Shown here piece after piece: positions 59,609 to 64,000 of a stretch of DNA of 64,000 nt. Under the pieces are notes generated by a model. It was not told where the DNA came from. It worked only from the letters and a program-made list of their open reading frames with translations, and ran no database searches. Within the stretch, counting starts at the first letter, position 1; every line of letters starts with the position of its first letter. The DNA lies in assembly GCA_029721515.1 (NCBI GenBank), contig CM056565.1, forward strand, positions 3,388,242-3,452,241. Reading direction: 5' to 3'. The stretch is from Synanceia verrucosa. Its lineage: Eukaryota; Chordata; Actinopteri; Perciformes; Synanceiidae. Position numbers and translations under genes: made by a program.

Positions 59609-60135
59609 TGGCGCTTTCCACAGACGCGGTACGGTGCGGCACGGCTCTACACGGTTGTGGTGCTTTTCCACTAGTACCTGGTACTAGGTACTTTTTCCGT
59701 ACCTCCTCAGCCCTGGTTCCAAGCGAGCCGAAGCGATACTAAAACGCGACGTCAGCTGACTGCCTTCCACTGATTGGCCAAAGAGTGTCATCATTGGAAG
59801 CGTCATTGGATGTGGGAACTCGACTGCGCCATTTTTAAAACCAGCAACTGCTTCGCTATTTTGACACTTCCTGGAGTCTTCTCTGTCTCTTTTCTTTCGC
59901 TTTGTGCGTGACAGAAAGTCACAGAACGAGCAACAAATACATGATCGCTTCCTTATCCTCCATTGTTTGTGTTGTTCTTCTTTTTCTCGGTTGTCTGTGT
60001 TGCATACAAGTTATGGCAGTTTCGCGCTGCCATATGACGACCTGTCCACACCGAGGAGGTACTCAGTTGTAATGGAAAAGCAACAGAACTGGGCCGTACC
60101 GTGCCGTGCCGTTACTGTGTAGTGGAAAAGCGCCA
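59609..60135. mobile_element. Harbinger-like MITE, copy 2 (uninterrupted)
   Basis: Ends TGGCGCTTTCCA and the reverse complement TGGCGCTTTTCCA, with TTA on both flanks (59606-59608 and 60136-60138). It matches the outer part of 34208-35637 and shows the empty site of the element nested there (CCACTAGTACCTGGTACTAG). It is 527 bp and non-coding; the 72-residue frame inside is incidental. Confidence 0.75.
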
Positions 60136-60291
60136 TTAGACACCTCAAAGGAAAACAGGAAAAAAGGTGCACTGAGGAGGATGTCAGCAATGATCAAGCA
60201 GTACAATGTAAGATAAGATAAAGTGATCCTTTATTCATCCCACCTACATTGTTTCAGCAGCAAAGTGGCTAGTGCAACATTACAATAAGGG

Positions 60292-60293
<2 letters not shown>

Positions 60294-60339
<46 letters not shown>
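60294..60339. repeat. (TA)n microsatellite
   Basis: About 46 bp of alternating TA, next to a reversed retroposon tail (AGATAAGATAAAGTGATCC, about 60210). Confidence 0.93.
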
Positions 60340-60344
<5 letters not shown>

Positions 60345-62039
60345 GAAACACAGGCATCAGTAAACAAGTATGTATGTGTGGGACTAATAACTAATAAGGA
60401 TTAGTAAACAATATATAAATGTCTAAATAGACCAGGCAAGATGAAACACTAAGTATATATACAACATAAGTGCACACAATGGACCAAGGTTGCACATTAG
60501 TACATAAAATTATTGCACATGTAGATTATGAGGGAGTTGCAGTGCTCTGATAGAGACCAAGGAGTGATTTTCATTACATTATGATCTCATTCACAAGCTC
60601 AGAAAAGTCTTTTTGCAGATGATGGGAGTGACACTTAACAGAGGGGATTATGCACAGATAATGTTAATGTATCCAACTGTCAGCCAGAGAGCCTCAGAGA
60701 GAGGGACAGTTTGACTTTTTGGACAGTACTTGCTTACTTGGTAGGGTTAGACGAGAGGATCGATACCACACAAAAGTTTTTGTATAGATTTAACAAATAA
60801 TGCATAAAGTGTTATTTAGTGAGCTTTAGAGGTAATAAGATTATGGATTTGGACCAAGTCAGGCAAGTTGCTTCCCTTGTTTGGAAGCTAATGTCCTTAT
60901 GGCTATAGCCATTTAATGGACAAATATGAGAGTGATGTCAACATTATAAGAGAGCTAATAAGCATATTCCACAATATTGAACTATTTATTCAAGGCATAG
61001 GGGAGGAGGAGAGGAGAGGAGAGCAGTAATATATAAGGACAAATACAGGTCATCTCCCAATAATGCAGCTTTACCCACAGAACAAAAGCCAGCATTAAAA
61101 CATGGAGCAAATAAAAAAAATATAAAAAAATATAAAAAGATTCAAAGAGTGAGTTAACCAAGAGTGAGTTAAATGTACAATGTGCAATATACTCTTAATA
61201 AAAATAATGTTGTGAAATAGCATCTTCACCAGATGAGAGGCACATTTATACCAAATCTGTTCAGGTACTGTATGTGAAATTAATTAACAGATCCTATTCA
61301 TAAATGCACACTAATATTCCATGATTATTCTAATGATCTTGTCAACAACATGTTCTGAACCAAACGGAACATTAATCCAATTAGGACGTGTGATCTGCTG
61401 ATATTATTCAGGTTTTAGGAGCGTTCTTTGGACATGTCTGCAGCTTATTCACACAGGAAGCTCTGTACCACCAAGATGTGTTTTCAGCTCTCAATTCTCA
61501 GCGAGAATTTCATTGTCTGATTTATTGTTATAGAAGCCCATTCCTGCCGTCAAAAGAAATACATATATTAAAGCTTAGCCTTAAAAAAAACACATTAAAA
61601 ACCCATATTAAATGTGCAATAACTGAACTGCTGCAATCTCAGCACTGAACCTGCGCTCTTCTATATTTTCCTTGGTTTTTATACTTGTAATAACAGACTG
61701 TTTCCATGTGCAATCACATTAAAGCACCTGTCTCTCTAATTATTTGACAGAATGTCATATAATTACCCAGAGTTACTGTCTTTAGTTGATCAGACACTTG
61801 TATACCTACTATAGCAGTGGTCTCAGAGCAGATATCACCTGATAAAATTCTAACTACAGCCTCTGATGAAGGACTAGTGTGAACTAGGGTTTCCTGTGCC
61901 CAGCAGCATGGAAAAGTAACCACTCCATCGCTCACATTATTTCCCTCACTGGTGTGTGTGATGTTCCAGAGGGAGCTCTCAGGGCTCACTGCATTAAATA
62001 CTAACCGCTCTGTAACTTTCATTCACACTGATGGTTGAT

Positions 62040-62640
62040 TGAGAGGGACTGACTCATCTCTCCTGTTCGTTCAGTAGACCTGCTCTGTTGTCCCTCTTCT
62101 TCCATCTGTCTGTGCTCTCAAACATCTCCGTCTTTCATCTCTCCCTCTCCCCCTCCCCCTCTTCTTCCTCCTCGCCCTCTTCTTTTCCTCTTCATCTTCG
62201 TCGCTCAACCCTCCTCCTCCTCTTCCTCGCTTTCATCCCATCTCTCCTGAGGGCTGCATCTCCAGCATCTCATCAGCATCAGTGTGTCGGGTCAGCCTCC
62301 AGCCTTCAGTGCCAGACTTTAATGTGTTTATACTTGGTTTCTCCCTCCATCGCTCCTTCCATCGCTCCCTTCTCTTTTTTTCCGCTGGTCTTTTCCTCCC
62401 TGGTGGTGTATGTAATTATAAGCTCTTATCTATTTTTCTGTCACACATAACTACACTCTGGAGAGAGCTCAGTTTATGTCATTATCTCCAATAATGGCTT
62501 GGAGGTGCACCCCCCTCCCATCATCACCACTCTCCACCATATACAACATAATTGCTATTTATTGAAAGTATCTGCCACATCGCTGCCCTCCCCTGTGCTC
62601 TCTTTCTGCACCCCCTCCCACAGATGTGAGAGAGATATGT
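62040..62640. other. Pyrimidine-rich low-complexity stretch
   Basis: CT-rich DNA (tandem TCCTC/CTTCC-like runs at about 62140-62225), which opens a spurious serine/leucine-rich frame on the plus strand. No gene is supported. Confidence 0.6.
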
Positions 62641-62932
62641 TTTAATATGCTGCTAATATGCCCTTTTATTCAATTTGCAGTAGAAATCAGCCAACTCTGT
62701 AATAATTGGATTTCCCTATCTTGGTTTTCAGCCCTCAGAAAAATTCAAATTCAGTGTCTTTTTAACGGTCTTTTCCACAACAACTCCTCCAAAAGAAACA
62801 AGCAAATATGTAATTTGTCCAGGCCTTATAGAGGTGCATAAAAGAGTTTTCTCCGCCTTCCCAAAATAAATCACTGCAATCTATTTTATAATAATATTAC
62901 AATGCTATGGTTAAGGTTTGGGTACACTAATA

Positions 62933-63769
62933 CCCCTTTACCACCAAATGGAACCTGGTGCTAGTTTGGTGCTGGTGCTTAGTTGGTTCAGTTGCATTCC
63001 TCCTTAGTACCGTTCATTTTTTCCACTGGCAAGGAGTCCAGTCAGAGCCATGTCACTGCAAAATGTCAGGATGTCACTGCATTTTCATTTTCATCCGACA
63101 AAACTTGTGCAGTGCGAAATCAAAACAAGGCTTTGTGAAAAATCCAGGGCTGATAAAACTAACTGTGTGGCGTTGTATTTGTGCAACATTCCTGAGCGAA
63201 CAAAGATAGCTTTTGATCGAGCAAATACACGAGCAGGAGAAACACTGAGACTCGGCATGATTGTGGCACGAGCAAAAATAAATTTACTAAGCACAAAATA
63301 TATTTCTGTGCTCAGATCTTCATTTGTTTGCTCAGGAATGTGGCACGAATATAACACAACTGAGCGGTGACTCTGTTTGAGAACAGATTGTATTACGGCT
63401 GCCAGAGAGACAGAGGTCGTCTATTGCCTGGGCACATCAACGATCACAGTACTGGTGGGACACTATTGTTCTGGATTTCAGTGTGCAACAGTTTGTGCAA
63501 AACTTCCGTGTGTCCCAGGAGTCCTTTCAGTACATTTGATTTGTGATAGAACCAGGCAGTATTTACTCTGGTCTTGTTTGTCTCAATAACCCTGCCCCAT
63601 GCCCCTGACGTAACCGGTGCTTAACTCTGGACCAGCAAAGACTTGGTGCTTGCCTGGCCCCAGTTTTAAACACCAGGGGCCAGTGCTTAGGCTGTGGAAA
63701 CACAAAGAACTGGTGCTAAGTCAGGATCTGGCTCCAAACCAGCCCTGAACCACCCCAGTGGAAAAGGGG
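62933..63769. mobile_element. Non-autonomous DNA transposon with CCCCTTTWCCAC ends and TA flanks
   Basis: Left end TACCCCTTTACCACC and the reverse complement of the right end (TACCCCTTTTCCACTGGGGT) are inverted, with TA at 62931-62932 and 63770-63771. The subterminal regions repeat GGTGCT and CTGG motifs (GAACCTGGTGCTAGTTTGGT). Open frames inside on both strands show no transposase features. Confidence 0.65.
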
Positions 63770-64000
63770 TAAATGTTAACACAGTGTACATGAACAAAGA
63801 ATGTCAGGAAAGCAGCAGCTTCAGCGCTCTGTGTTTTCACATGATGCATTCAGGCATTCAGTCTGTCTGTCAGAATTTGTGATAGTGTTACAACCATGTA
63901 AGATGTTGGGAAGGGGCCATTGTATGACCCCATGGCAAGATTAGGTTTGTGTTGTTGTGTTGGGTTGTTTTGTCACATTTGGAATGAAACCCCTCACAAA

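Larger units (their letters stand above)
49122..64000 (+). other. Putative intron 1 of the esam-like gene, or intergenic
   Basis: No Ig-domain, transmembrane or cytoplasmic exon is recognisable. The stretch carries hAT-like, piggyBac-like, Harbinger-like and other MITEs, a SINE fragment, a LINE reverse transcriptase fragment and a TA microsatellite (listed separately). A unique block at about 52440-52800 could be regulatory. Confidence 0.4.

Noticed and set aside
62088..62450. 120-residue Ser/Leu-rich frame
   Set aside because: Produced by CT-rich low-complexity sequence; no start context or domain.
63050..63370. Overlapping 106- and 88-residue frames on opposite strands
   Set aside because: They lie inside the TIR element at 62933-63769 and show no transposase motifs.

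Overview
This is a 64 kb piece of a vertebrate nuclear genome, almost certainly from a spiny-rayed (percomorph) teleost fish. The evidence is split genes with GT/AG introns, sparse exons in AT-rich DNA, many microsatellites, and fish-type interspersed repeats (tRNA-derived SINEs, Rex1/CR1-like and other LINE relics, Tc1-like, hAT-like, piggyBac-like and Harbinger-like elements). There is no prokaryotic gene organisation, and most open frames are chance frames.

Three host genes can be supported. (1) On the minus strand near 5.1-5.25 kb is the first coding exon of robo3 (axon-guidance receptor). It ends in a consensus donor and the rest of the gene runs off the left edge. (2) On the plus strand at 27.93-33.63 kb is a complete msantd2 coding region: four exons, 553 codons, good splice sites, a CCAAT/NRF1-like/ETS promoter block upstream and poly(A) signals near 36.5-36.9 kb. 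(3) On the plus strand at 49.06 kb is a short exon with a signal-peptide-like sequence and a phase-1 donor, the usual first exon of an immunoglobulin-superfamily membrane protein. Its position and strand match esam, which lies beside MSANTD2 in mammals. The order robo3(-), msantd2(+), esam-like(+) reproduces the mammalian neighbourhood as I remember it, with robo3 and msantd2 divergent.

Layout: 1-5.1 kb is robo3 intron 1. 5.3-27.6 kb is the shared upstream region of robo3 and msantd2; it has no exon but holds several unique blocks that could be enhancers, plus repeats. 27.6-36.9 kb is msantd2, with transposons in intron 1 and in the 3' UTR. 36.9-42.1 kb is a retrotransposon cluster (LINE ORF1 relic, SINE tail, Rex1/CR1-like LINE). 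42.1-48.6 kb is intergenic, with Tc1 pieces, a SINE-like repeat and an internally deleted Tc1-like element with both ends. 48.7-64 kb is the putative esam-like promoter, first exon and a long first intron rich in MITEs.

I found no undescribed protein-coding system. The most unusual object is a nested transposon in the msantd2 3' UTR. A Harbinger-like MITE (TTA target duplication) was split by a roughly 0.93 kb element that is one long imperfect palindrome. If transcribed, it would give the messenger a very large hairpin. Also notable are three piggyBac-like MITE copies (TTAA sites), two copies of the Harbinger-like MITE, and two further TIR elements at 58.7 and 62.9 kb whose ends share a CCCCT..TTTCCACTGG motif. 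Family names come from remembered homology and visible hallmarks; no database search was possible.
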